From assembly GCF_042432905.1 (NCBI RefSeq), contig NZ_JBHLWI010000026.1, positions 1 through 52,345 on the forward strand: 52,345 nt of DNA, read 5' to 3'. How positions within the stretch are numbered: position 1 is the first letter of the stretch; the number at the start of each line of letters is the position of its first letter. A program made the position numbers and the translations under genes. Under the pieces are notes generated by a model. The model worked only from the letters and a program-made list of their open reading frames with translations, searched no databases and was not told the DNA's origin. The DNA comes from Fontibacter flavus. Lineage in GTDB: Bacteria > Bacteroidota > Bacteroidia > Cytophagales > Cyclobacteriaceae. Positions 1 to 7,017 of this stretch are shown here, one piece after another.

Positions 1-95
1 TCGACCAGTATTATACGTGTCAAGGAAAAAATCTAATCAAAAATCCCCAATCATGACTTTAGATTTTCAAAATCAAAAAATTGCAGCATAAAAAA
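1..95. other. left edge, no complete gene
   Basis: The first 218 bases hold no complete gene. A + strand frame open from base 1 stops at 34-36 after eleven codons (STSIIRVKEKI). It could be the tail of a gene left of the window, because a terminator-like hairpin follows at 96-116, but eleven codons are too few to identify anything. Confidence 0.2.
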
Positions 96-116
96 GGCTG
101 CCCTTTTCGGACAGCC
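96..116. terminator. bidirectional intrinsic terminator
   Basis: Eight-position stem GGCTGCCC / GGACAGCC with one C-A mismatch and a five-base loop. It is preceded by a run of A (91-95) and followed by a run of T (119-126), so it can end transcripts from both directions: the leftward metal-type lipoprotein unit and any rightward gene lying outside the window. Confidence 0.75.
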
Positions 117-218
117 CCTTTTTTTTAAAACAATGACTATTACAATTCTGATTCAAATTCATTAAATCAAGATAAGTTTTCAGGATTTAAAACTTTATGT
201 TATCAAGAGGTTATAGAA

Positions 219-668
219 TCAATCCTGATTCTCTTTATCCATGATTTTTGGAGCCATGAGCACTTTCAAGGCTTCCTGAATCTGAACGATTTCATCATGC
301 ATCACTTTCTGATACTCTAAGTGTTCAGCATCTGAAAATGGCTTCATTGGATTATGAACGTGGTATTTCCGGTGCTGTTCTTCCCCTTCATGGCCATGGT
401 CATGTGAATGCTCAAAGCCTGGAACTTCAATTATATCTTTATCCCACAATTTGAGCATTTCCTTGGCTTCACTATAATCAATTTCAGCTTCTTTCAGGGA
501 TTTTTCAAGATCCATGATTTCTTCTCTAATGTCCAATGATTTTTGGTGGATTCCATTTGCTTCTTCAAGCTCTGGGGTGATTTCCCTATGTTCATGCTTA
601 TTGCCTGAACAATACATTAAGGAAGTGCTACTTAAAAGAATAAATGTTGCTTTCAGTAATGCTTTCAT
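219..668 (-). CDS. histidine-rich putative lipoprotein, possible metal binding
   Basis: A 149-residue protein with an N-terminal export signal ending in a cysteine (LMYC, Cys20). The -1 tyrosine makes this an atypical lipobox, so lipidation is likely but not certain. The middle is a predicted amphipathic helix rich in Glu and Lys. Around residues 85-107 is a His cluster (HSHDHGHEGEEQHRKYHVH), the kind of sequence that binds Zn, Cu or Ni. It is the third gene of a leftward unit behind a TonB-dependent receptor and another lipoprotein, which supports an outer-membrane or periplasmic metal-handling role. A weak hairpin at 726-756 separates it from the gene upstream, so it may be transcribed partly on its own. 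I recognise no named family; the metal role is inference from composition and context. Confidence 0.8.
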   Translation of the reverse strand: MKALLKATFILLSSTSLMYCSGNKHEHREITPELEEANGIHQKSLDIREEIMDLEKSLKEAEIDYSEAKEMLKLWDKDIIEVPGFEHSHDHGHEGEEQHRKYHVHNPMKPFSDAEHLEYQKVMHDEIVQIQEALKVLMAPKIMDKENQD

Positions 669-725
669 ATTCGGTTTTTGATTTTCACAGCTAAAGATAA
701 ATAAAAAGGTTTCTAAAAATAAAAA

Positions 726-756
726 GCCACCAAAAAGTTAACAGCTTCTTAGTGGC
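726..756 (-). terminator. possible weak terminator or attenuator
   Basis: GCCAC at 726-730 pairs with GTGGC at 752-756. Read leftward the hairpin is followed by a T-rich run. It lies between the two lipoprotein genes and could reduce read-through into the His-rich gene. The long loop makes it a weak case. Confidence 0.4.
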
Positions 757-782
757 CTTCAAAAAGAGAAATGCTATTCAAC

Positions 783-1394
783 TTATGGATTCAAGACTAA
801 AGGAAAACTGATATCCAAATCTGTTTCACCACCGGCTTGCACAAAATTCTCCCAATTTGGATTATTGGCTCCTTGAAATGATTTGTTAAGGTCATGTCTC
901 AAAACTATTCTGATCTGAGCATTATTGATATCAGGGTTTTCACTAACCTGTACAAATCCACGTACTCCCAATGGATTACCATTTTGATCCTGATCAGCAT
1001 AGGTATAAGTCAAAACAGGTGTTCCTATGAAAGCAGTACCGAGAAAATAAAACTGATGGTCATCTGCCTCTTCCAAGATTTCTTCAGTAATATCTTCATT
1101 CTCTATACTATTGGTCAACTCCATTGTGAGTAAATATCTTTTTCCAGCTGTAAGGTTTACAGTTTCGATTGTCGGATTATTTCCCAATTCTAAACCTTCC
1201 GGATTAGAAGCCTGAAATGAAACGGGCTGACCAATTTCCTGACCTGATGCATTTACTTCAGTAAAAATCAAGGTAATGTCAGTTATCAATTCCTGCTCTT
1301 TCTCTTTTTCAGGGTCATCACTGACGCAAGAAGAGAAAGAAAACATCACCATCACCATTAAGAAACTTAAGAATTGAAATTTGTGCTTTTTCAT
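783..1394 (-). CDS. TonB-receptor-associated lipoprotein ('type 1 periplasmic binding fold superfamily' type)
   Basis: The start is set at 1394 (MKKHKFQFLSFLMV...) rather than the upstream ATG at 1430. This gives a normal lipoprotein signal with lipobox FSSC, and it removes the overlap with the receptor gene. The 203-residue product has a short acidic linker after the Cys, then a beta-rich domain with the segment ENEDITEEILEEADDHQFYF and a C-terminal stretch IRIVLRHDLNK. From memory this pattern matches small Bacteroidota lipoproteins that sit next to TonB receptors and are often annotated as type 1 periplasmic binding fold proteins. It begins 25 bases after the receptor stop, so it is probably co-transcribed. 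A surface or periplasmic partner of the receptor is the natural guess. No ligand is shown by the sequence. Confidence 0.85.
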   Translation of the reverse strand: MKKHKFQFLSFLMVMVMFSFSSCVSDDPEKEKEQELITDITLIFTEVNASGQEIGQPVSFQASNPEGLELGNNPTIETVNLTAGKRYLLTMELTNSIENEDITEEILEEADDHQFYFLGTAFIGTPVLTYTYADQDQNGNPLGVRGFVQVSENPDINNAQIRIVLRHDLNKSFQGANNPNWENFVQAGGETDLDISFPLVLNP

Positions 1395-1419
1395 TTTTGC
1401 TAATTGATTTAAAGTTGGT

Positions 1420-3720
1420 TTAAAATTCATAATTCAATTTGAGGAAGATATTACGGCCGATTTCATGACTGAAATACCTAAACCGATTCATATAATCACG
1501 ATAAGCTACATTAAAGACATTGTTGACATGAAGTCCAATGTGTATGAATTTATCTTTCGATTTGAATCTGTTCTGGATTCCTGCATTCCAAACTGAATAG
1601 GCAGGAGGTGCCTGAGCAAAATCAAATTCCGGTTCTCTGTTTTGTCTGGCAACAGAGAAGTTACTGAAAAAGATCTTGGAGTTTATGCGCCCTGATTTAT
1701 TATTCAATTTAAAATTAAGACCGCTTTCGATCCTGTCTGAAGGAATAAATGGAAGGAAAGTATCGTCTAGCAGATTGATGGCTCTTACCATTGACCCTCT
1801 CGTAAACATCTCCCATTTTTTAGAAATCTCCCATAAAGCACTGATATCTGCACCATATAAATTGGCATCTGTCTGCCTATATTCAAAAACATTAAAAGTG
1901 CCTCTTAAGGAAACAAACTGCTCTTGAACAGGATTCAAGTAGATATAATTGTTGATTCTATTAGTGTAAGCTGTTAGTTCAATATTTAATGAGCGGTCAG
2001 CATAATTAAGTGTGTTTAGCCATTTGAAAGACTGTTCGCTCACAAAATCAGGATTGCCGATTTCTATGGCAGCAAGGCCATGATGAAGACCCTGACTGAA
2101 CAATTCATTTACATTTGGAGGTCTCCAGGCAGTAGCCAAGTTGGAGTTGAAGGTCCAATTGCGGGAAAAGGCATACACCCCACCAATAAAAGCGGAAGCA
2201 TTATTAAACTGGTAGACTTTTTCCTGTAACTGTCCATTTGCAAATCTTGCAGCATCAGTCCACCTGTAATCATACCTGAGTCCTCCTTCAATTTCCAATG
2301 GCCCATTTGTGAATTTTTCAATGGCATAAATCCCGAAATTGAACATGTCAAAGTTTGGAATCAATGGCGTAACTCCTGTACCAGGAATATTTGAATTAGC
2401 CTGTTGGATCACACTGATGCCTACCGATCCATCCCAGTTTTTTCTGGTTTGATGGGTATAACTGAAGTCTAGAGTGTTTGTAAATAACTCCATATCCAAA
2501 GCAGGTCTTGCATCAAGCTCACCACGTCTACGGTCAAATTCCTGTCTGTGATTCCGTTGAAAAGCATATTGAAGGTTAAGTTTCGCGCCATCATGCAAGT
2601 GGTAATGGGCTTTTAACTTTAATAGCTGATGATCAACCTGCTGCTTTGGGTTTTGAATTGTATAAGTAAAATCAGGAGTATTGAACGGCCTTCCATTTTC
2701 AATGATGCTTTGGAGGTCAGATAAATTTCCGGTATGAGCATCTTTTAAAATGCCTATGGTCGTTTGGAAATGACTGAAATATATTTCAGTTCCAAGTGTC
2801 TGTGTGGTATAACCAAGTCCACCTGAAAAATTGAATTCTCTAAGCCCTGTATTATCGAGCATGTAATCGGGCGTCCTGATATTTCCTGCCATTTTGGAAG
2901 AGGCCTGTACTCTGTAGCCTAAACCTTTTATTTTTTCAGAGCCACCAATCAGGTAAGCAGAACCATTGATTCCCTGACCATTGGAAAATCCTATCAAATC
3001 AATTTGGCCTGATTGTCCCGCTTTTATTGGTAAAGGTTCCGGATTTACCATAATCACCCCACCCATAGCATCCGGCCCAAATCTCACTGTTTCTGCCCCT
3101 TTAACTACGGAGATTTCTTTAGCTGCCATAGGGTCAATTTCCGGCGCATGTTCGGCACCCCATTGTTGGCCTTCTAGCCTGACACCATTGTTAAGGATGA
3201 GTATACGATTGCTATGAAGACCGTGAATGACGGGCTTTTGTATGTTGGTACCTGAGGAATAAGAGGTAATTCCAGGTATATTCTTAAGCAGTTCACCCAA
3301 ATTCAAACCTCTGTTTTCTCTTAGTACATCTCCATAAATACTGGAAACTGTATTAGAAGTCAAAAGGGCATCTTGATGACCATGAATATCGACGCCCTCC
3401 AAATTGATATCTTCAGCTACTAAGCGAATGGTAAGGTTTGAATTCGAAGTCATACTGATTTCTTCGAACTGATCTTTATGACCTAAATATTGAACTTTTA
3501 TGGTGATTTTACCCGGACATATGTTTTGAATACGGAAATTGCCCATGGCATCACTGACGGTTCCTCTTTCTGCTTCTACTATCCAAATAAATGCCCCATC
3601 AATCGGTTCATTATTTTCCAAATGAACCACTTTTCCTCTTAGAACCAGGTTGCATTCATCTTGCGCAACAGCGGTTTGAAGAGTCAAAAGGATTGAAATA
3701 AATAATAATGCACGGACCAT
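1420..3720 (-). CDS. TonB-dependent outer-membrane receptor, candidate metal (zinc/copper) uptake receptor
   Basis: The start is placed at 3720 (MVRALLFISILLTLQTAVAQ), which gives a clean signal peptide. An ATG at 3756 in the same frame would add 12 residues inside the operator repeat. Residues about 22-105 are a carboxypeptidase-regulatory-like domain, about 120-235 the plug (HGLHSNRILILNNGVRLEGQ, then RFGPDAMGGVIMV), and the rest a beta-barrel ending in an aromatic residue (KLNYEF). Total length of 766 residues is usual for the family. The plug segment GQQWGAEHAPEID and the motif VDIHGHQD recall ZnuD-like receptors. The two lipoproteins downstream, one very His-rich, point to metal rather than sugar or siderophore transport. 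There is no SusD partner. The substrate is inference. Confidence 0.93.
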   Translation of the reverse strand: MVRALLFISILLTLQTAVAQDECNLVLRGKVVHLENNEPIDGAFIWIVEAERGTVSDAMGNFRIQNICPGKITIKVQYLGHKDQFEEISMTSNSNLTIRLVAEDINLEGVDIHGHQDALLTSNTVSSIYGDVLRENRGLNLGELLKNIPGITSYSSGTNIQKPVIHGLHSNRILILNNGVRLEGQQWGAEHAPEIDPMAAKEISVVKGAETVRFGPDAMGGVIMVNPEPLPIKAGQSGQIDLIGFSNGQGINGSAYLIGGSEKIKGLGYRVQASSKMAGNIRTPDYMLDNTGLREFNFSGGLGYTTQTLGTEIYFSHFQTTIGILKDAHTGNLSDLQSIIENGRPFNTPDFTYTIQNPKQQVDHQLLKLKAHYHLHDGAKLNLQYAFQRNHRQEFDRRRGELDARPALDMELFTNTLDFSYTHQTRKNWDGSVGISVIQQANSNIPGTGVTPLIPNFDMFNFGIYAIEKFTNGPLEIEGGLRYDYRWTDAARFANGQLQEKVYQFNNASAFIGGVYAFSRNWTFNSNLATAWRPPNVNELFSQGLHHGLAAIEIGNPDFVSEQSFKWLNTLNYADRSLNIELTAYTNRINNYIYLNPVQEQFVSLRGTFNVFEYRQTDANLYGADISALWEISKKWEMFTRGSMVRAINLLDDTFLPFIPSDRIESGLNFKLNNKSGRINSKIFFSNFSVARQNREPEFDFAQAPPAYSVWNAGIQNRFKSKDKFIHIGLHVNNVFNVAYRDYMNRFRYFSHEIGRNIFLKLNYEF

Positions 3721-3792
3721 AAATGAAACTATGTTGCAAAAATAACAAAGTTGCACTTAGTATCCACACTTTATTGCAACTTTGTTTCATTT
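3721..3792. promoter_or_regulatory. operator-like repeat cluster upstream of the TonB receptor
   Basis: AACAAAGTTGCA (3744-3755) is a perfect inverted repeat of TGCAACTTTGTT (3775-3786). AAATGAAAC (3721-3729) is a perfect inverted repeat of GTTTCATTT (3784-3792). GTTGCA occurs directly at 3733 and 3750 and inverted at 3775. A leftward -7 box, TATTTTTG, lies at 3744-3737 between these elements, so a bound protein would block or position RNA polymerase. The layout suits a Fur-family (Zur-like) repressor, but the protein is not encoded in this window and its identity is inference. Confidence 0.6.
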
Positions 3793-3952
3793 AGGATTCA
3801 TGTCGATTTTCAAACGATCCATATTTAATGCCGCCAAAATTTTTATTTATAAACTATTATTGGGTGAATATTCAATGCTAAAAGGTTTTAGAAGAAAAAT
3901 AGATCAGGGACAGAAAATTTTATTTATCCTGTGATTTGTTTTATTTATAAAT

Positions 3953-3985
3953 TTTGTTTTGATTGTTATCGCCAAATTAGATTTG
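3953..3985 (+). promoter_or_regulatory. Bacteroidota-type promoter for the S8 protease
   Basis: TTTG at 3953-3956, 21 bases, then TAGATTTG at 3978-3985. This is an exact fit to the phylum's -33/-7 consensus, 33 bases before the start codon at 4018. Confidence 0.6.
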
Positions 3986-4017
3986 GTAAAGTCTTAAACC
4001 CTAACATTTAATTAATC

Positions 4018-5244
4018 ATGTTTAAAAAGATTTACAGATTTATCGGTAAGCCAGCAGGATTAGCGGCGCTTGCCTTAGCGATGATGACATTCTCATGTCA
4101 GGAAAACATCGAGTCACCAAATATGGATATGGATGAGCAGTTCCTGAGGTATCAAAATGGTGACATTATACCAGGAAGCTTCATCGTGGTCCTAAATCCT
4201 GAGGGAATTAATTTCCGAAGAGATGGTAAATACGAGGACATTCAGGCAGCAATGAGAAAGACTGCTTCTGGTTTATTGGCGAAATATAGAATAGCTGAGG
4301 AAAATTTAGGTGCTGTTTACGGTACAGTTTTAGACGGTTTTGCTGTCAATTTGTCTTCAGAACAATATGAATTGATTAAAAATGATCCTGCTGTCAAATT
4401 TATTGAACCGGATAGGGTAATTTCGATTGCACAAGGTGGCCGTCCAGGTGGCGGTGGCGGAGGTGGTGGATCCACTGGTCAGGTAACTCCTTGGGGAATT
4501 ACACGTGTTGGTGGGTCTGTGAATTATTCAGGCAGCAATGTAGCTTGGGTTATTGATACTGGTATTGAGTTAACACATCCAGACTTGAATGTCAGCACTG
4601 CTGATGGCTTTACTGCCTTTACATCCGGTAGAGATGCTAATTTCAATGATTTGAATGGCCATGGTACCCACGTGGCAGGCACCATAGGCGCTATCAATAA
4701 TACCATTGGGGTAGTTGGTGTTGCTGCTGGTGCTCCAGTAGTCCCTGTTAAAGTATTGGACTCTAGAGGTTCAGGTTCTTATTCAGGTGTAATCGCAGGT
4801 GTAGACTGGGTAGGTGCTAAAGGTAAATCCGGTGATGTGGCCAATATGAGTTTGGGTGGTCCTGTTTCTCAGGCCTTGGATGATGCCGTTTTAGCAGCTT
4901 CAAATAAAGGAGTAAAATTTGTGGTAGCAGCTGGAAACAGCAGTGCCAATTCCAATAATTATTCTCCTGCTAGAGTTAATGGGCCAAACATTTGGACAAT
5001 TTCAGCAATGAACAGTTCTGATGTTTTTGCTTCATTCTCTAATTTTGGAAATCCTCCTGTAGATTATTGTGCACCAGGCGTTAGCATCAATTCAACTTGG
5101 ATAAAAGGTGGTTACAACAGTATTAGTGGAACCTCAATGGCTTCTCCACATGCAGCAGGTGTGCTGTTGCTTGGTAACGCCAGAACTTCTGGCACAGTCA
5201 ATGGTGATCCAGATGGTAATCCTGATCCAATTATTTCTAGATAA
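4018..5244 (+). CDS. secreted subtilisin-like serine protease (peptidase S8) with I9 propeptide
   Basis: A 408-residue exported protease. A lipoprotein signal ends at Cys27 (TFSC). Residues about 50-138 are an inhibitor I9 propeptide, a chaperone that is normally cut off. A glycine-rich linker (about 140-152) leads to the catalytic domain. The triad is visible as Asp180 (WVIDTG), His215 (NGHGTHVAGT) and Ser373 (GTSMASPHAAG), with oxyanion Asn307 (VVAAGN), in the proteinase K style. The tail PDGNPDPIISR is short and there is no type IX sorting domain. It is a single-gene unit with its own promoter and terminator (5265-5288). A role in extracellular protein digestion is likely. If the Cys is lipidated, the unprocessed form would be membrane-anchored until the propeptide is cleaved. 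Confidence 0.95.
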   Translation: MFKKIYRFIGKPAGLAALALAMMTFSCQENIESPNMDMDEQFLRYQNGDIIPGSFIVVLNPEGINFRRDGKYEDIQAAMRKTASGLLAKYRIAEENLGAVYGTVLDGFAVNLSSEQYELIKNDPAVKFIEPDRVISIAQGGRPGGGGGGGGSTGQVTPWGITRVGGSVNYSGSNVAWVIDTGIELTHPDLNVSTADGFTAFTSGRDANFNDLNGHGTHVAGTIGAINNTIGVVGVAAGAPVVPVKVLDSRGSGSYSGVIAGVDWVGAKGKSGDVANMSLGGPVSQALDDAVLAASNKGVKFVVAAGNSSANSNNYSPARVNGPNIWTISAMNSSDVFASFSNFGNPPVDYCAPGVSINSTWIKGGYNSISGTSMASPHAAGVLLLGNARTSGTVNGDPDGNPDPIISR

Positions 5245-5264
5245 TTATTTAATGTACAAAAAGT

Positions 5265-5288
5265 AAAGGCAGCCATTCAGCTGCCTTT
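5265..5288. terminator. bidirectional intrinsic terminator
   Basis: Perfect 9-bp stem AAAGGCAGC / GCTGCCTTT with a six-base loop, between the convergent S8 protease and DUF3820 genes. T-rich on one side and A-rich on the other. Confidence 0.85.
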
Positions 5289-5292
5289 TCTT

Positions 5293-5514
5293 TTATCTCC
5301 TCACATGTTTTTTTAATTCTTCCAAAATCCATTCCAATCCATTGACCCTAATTTCGTAAAGTGTGTGTAACCACATTCCTAACTTCCCCTCAGGAAATCC
5401 CTTCCCATGCATCCAAACCAAATAATGCTCTGGAATATCACACAATAATTTTCCCTTATATTTTCCAAAAGGCATGGTCTTGGTGACCAAGTCCATTAAA
5501 ATTTCCCTATCCAT
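5293..5514 (-). CDS. DUF3820 family protein
   Basis: A 73-residue cytosolic protein. The motif MPFGKYKGKLLCDIPEHYLVW, followed by a predicted helix with GLEWILEELKKHVRR, is the DUF3820 signature. Pfam labels the family a putative quorum-sensing-regulated virulence factor, but no biochemical function is established for it. The basic, compact FGKYKG...L.W fold resembles modules attached to nucleases and helicases, so a nucleic-acid link is possible but unproven. It is monocistronic, convergent with the S8 protease and divergent from the alpha/beta hydrolase with only 45 bases between the starts. Confidence 0.88.
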   Translation of the reverse strand: MDREILMDLVTKTMPFGKYKGKLLCDIPEHYLVWMHGKGFPEGKLGMWLHTLYEIRVNGLEWILEELKKHVRR

Positions 5515-5559
5515 AATCCAAAGTAAATTATATTTTAGCAGCTTGTTAACAACTTGATC

Positions 5560-6966
5560 ATGAAAAAACTTCTTTTCTCCTCATTGTTTTTCTTTTTATT
5601 GGCTATCGATTCATTTTCCCAGACCTTATCTGGAATTTGGGAGGGTGATCTACAGGTGATGGGACAATCCCTTCCCTTGGTGTTTAACTTTCAGGAAGTT
5701 GAGCAGGAGTGGAAAGGGAGTATGGACAGTCCAAAGCAAGGCGCAAGAGGAATAGCCATGTCCAAGGTTTTGTTTGATGGCACCATGTTATATTTTGAGA
5801 TAGGAGATGGAGTAATAGTTTATGAGGGGTTATTTATAGGAGATACGGTTCAAGGAACATTTAAACAATCCGGAATGGTTTTACCCCTGGATCTTAAACG
5901 GTCTGTAGAGGAAGCTGCCGAGAAAAAAGAAATAAAAAGGCCACAGCGGCCTCAAGCACCATTTAATTATGATTCTTTTGAAACAAATTTTTCTAATGAG
6001 GATGGGGCACAGCTGAAAGGAACAGTCACCAAACCTTATGGTGAAGGACCTTTTCCTGCAGTTATTTTGGTTACCGGATCAGGTCCACAAAACCGGAATT
6101 CTGAAATTTTGGGTCACGAACCATTTTGGGTTATGGCCGATTATTTAACCCAAAATGGCATAGTTGTTTTCCGCTATGATGAAAGGGGAGTGGGAGAGTC
6201 AGAAGGAGACTTTTCCAATGCTACTACAAATGAATTTTTCAGAGATGCTCAAAAAGCTTTACTGCACTTGCCTACATTCGATTTTATAGATTCCAATAAA
6301 TTAGGAATAATCGGACACAGTGAAGGAGGATTGATTGCCTGGATGTTGGCTGCAGATGCTAAAAAAACAGGATTAAGTTTTGCCATTTCTTTAGCTGGAC
6401 CTGTAGTCACAATTCCTGAGCTGATGAAGAAGCAAACAGAAGAAGTATCACGTAGTTCAGGAAATCCAAAAGCATTAATTGAGCAGCAAGTAAAGATCAA
6501 TTCACAGTACTATCAGATGATAGCACAAAGCAAAGGGATTGATGATGCCAAATCCAAAGTAAGAGATATGGTGAATGAAGTGCTTGATTCTTATGATCTT
6601 TCTCCTGAAATAAAACAACAGCAAGTCAATACCTTGATACCAACTTTGGAGAAAAGTTTGAACCCTTGGTTTTATAATTTTATCCGCACCAATCCTGAAT
6701 CCTATATTTCAGAAATTCAAATTCCTGTATTTGCAGCCTTTGGAGGCAAGGATGTTCAGGTAAATGCTGCTCAAAATGCAAATCGGCTCTTAGAACTTTA
6801 CAAAGGGAAGGAAGAATTGTTAGAACTAAAAGTATTCCCTGAACTGAATCATTTGTTTCAAAAAGCCAATACAGGATCAGTTTCGGAATATGCTGAAATA
6901 GAAGAATCTTTCAACCTAGAAGTTCTAAATAATATCGCTGCATTCATTCATTCTTTTAAAAAATAA
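5560..6966 (+). CDS. secreted alpha/beta hydrolase (serine hydrolase, S33/dienelactone-like)
   Basis: The start is set at ATG 5560. An in-frame TTG six bases earlier is unlikely. The signal peptide (MKKLLFSSLFFFLLAIDSFSQ) is followed by a roughly 110-residue N-terminal domain of beta strands (LSGIWEGDLQVMGQSLPLVFNF). This N-terminal part is common in Bacteroidota and may bind substrate. The alpha/beta hydrolase follows: GSGPQNRNSE near the oxyanion hole, nucleophile Ser254 in GHSEGG, Asp398 in FGGKDVQV and His431 in LNHLF. Total 468 residues. It acts in the periplasm or outside the cell, probably on an ester or small peptide. The substrate cannot be read from sequence. It ends at a hairpin shared with the GGT gene. 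Confidence 0.92.
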   Translation: MKKLLFSSLFFFLLAIDSFSQTLSGIWEGDLQVMGQSLPLVFNFQEVEQEWKGSMDSPKQGARGIAMSKVLFDGTMLYFEIGDGVIVYEGLFIGDTVQGTFKQSGMVLPLDLKRSVEEAAEKKEIKRPQRPQAPFNYDSFETNFSNEDGAQLKGTVTKPYGEGPFPAVILVTGSGPQNRNSEILGHEPFWVMADYLTQNGIVVFRYDERGVGESEGDFSNATTNEFFRDAQKALLHLPTFDFIDSNKLGIIGHSEGGLIAWMLAADAKKTGLSFAISLAGPVVTIPELMKKQTEEVSRSSGNPKALIEQQVKINSQYYQMIAQSKGIDDAKSKVRDMVNEVLDSYDLSPEIKQQQVNTLIPTLEKSLNPWFYNFIRTNPESYISEIQIPVFAAFGGKDVQVNAAQNANRLLELYKGKEELLELKVFPELNHLFQKANTGSVSEYAEIEESFNLEVLNNIAAFIHSFKK

Positions 6967-6973
6967 GGAAATA

Positions 6974-7009
6974 GCAACCGAAAATATCCATTTTAAATTT
7001 TCCGGTTGC
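6974..7009. terminator. convergent hairpin terminator
   Basis: GCAACCG (6974-6980) pairs with CGGTTGC (7003-7009), extended inward by AAAAT/ATTTT. It lies between the convergent hydrolase and GGT genes. The T-run is short. Confidence 0.6.
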
Positions 7010-7017
7010 CATTAAAT

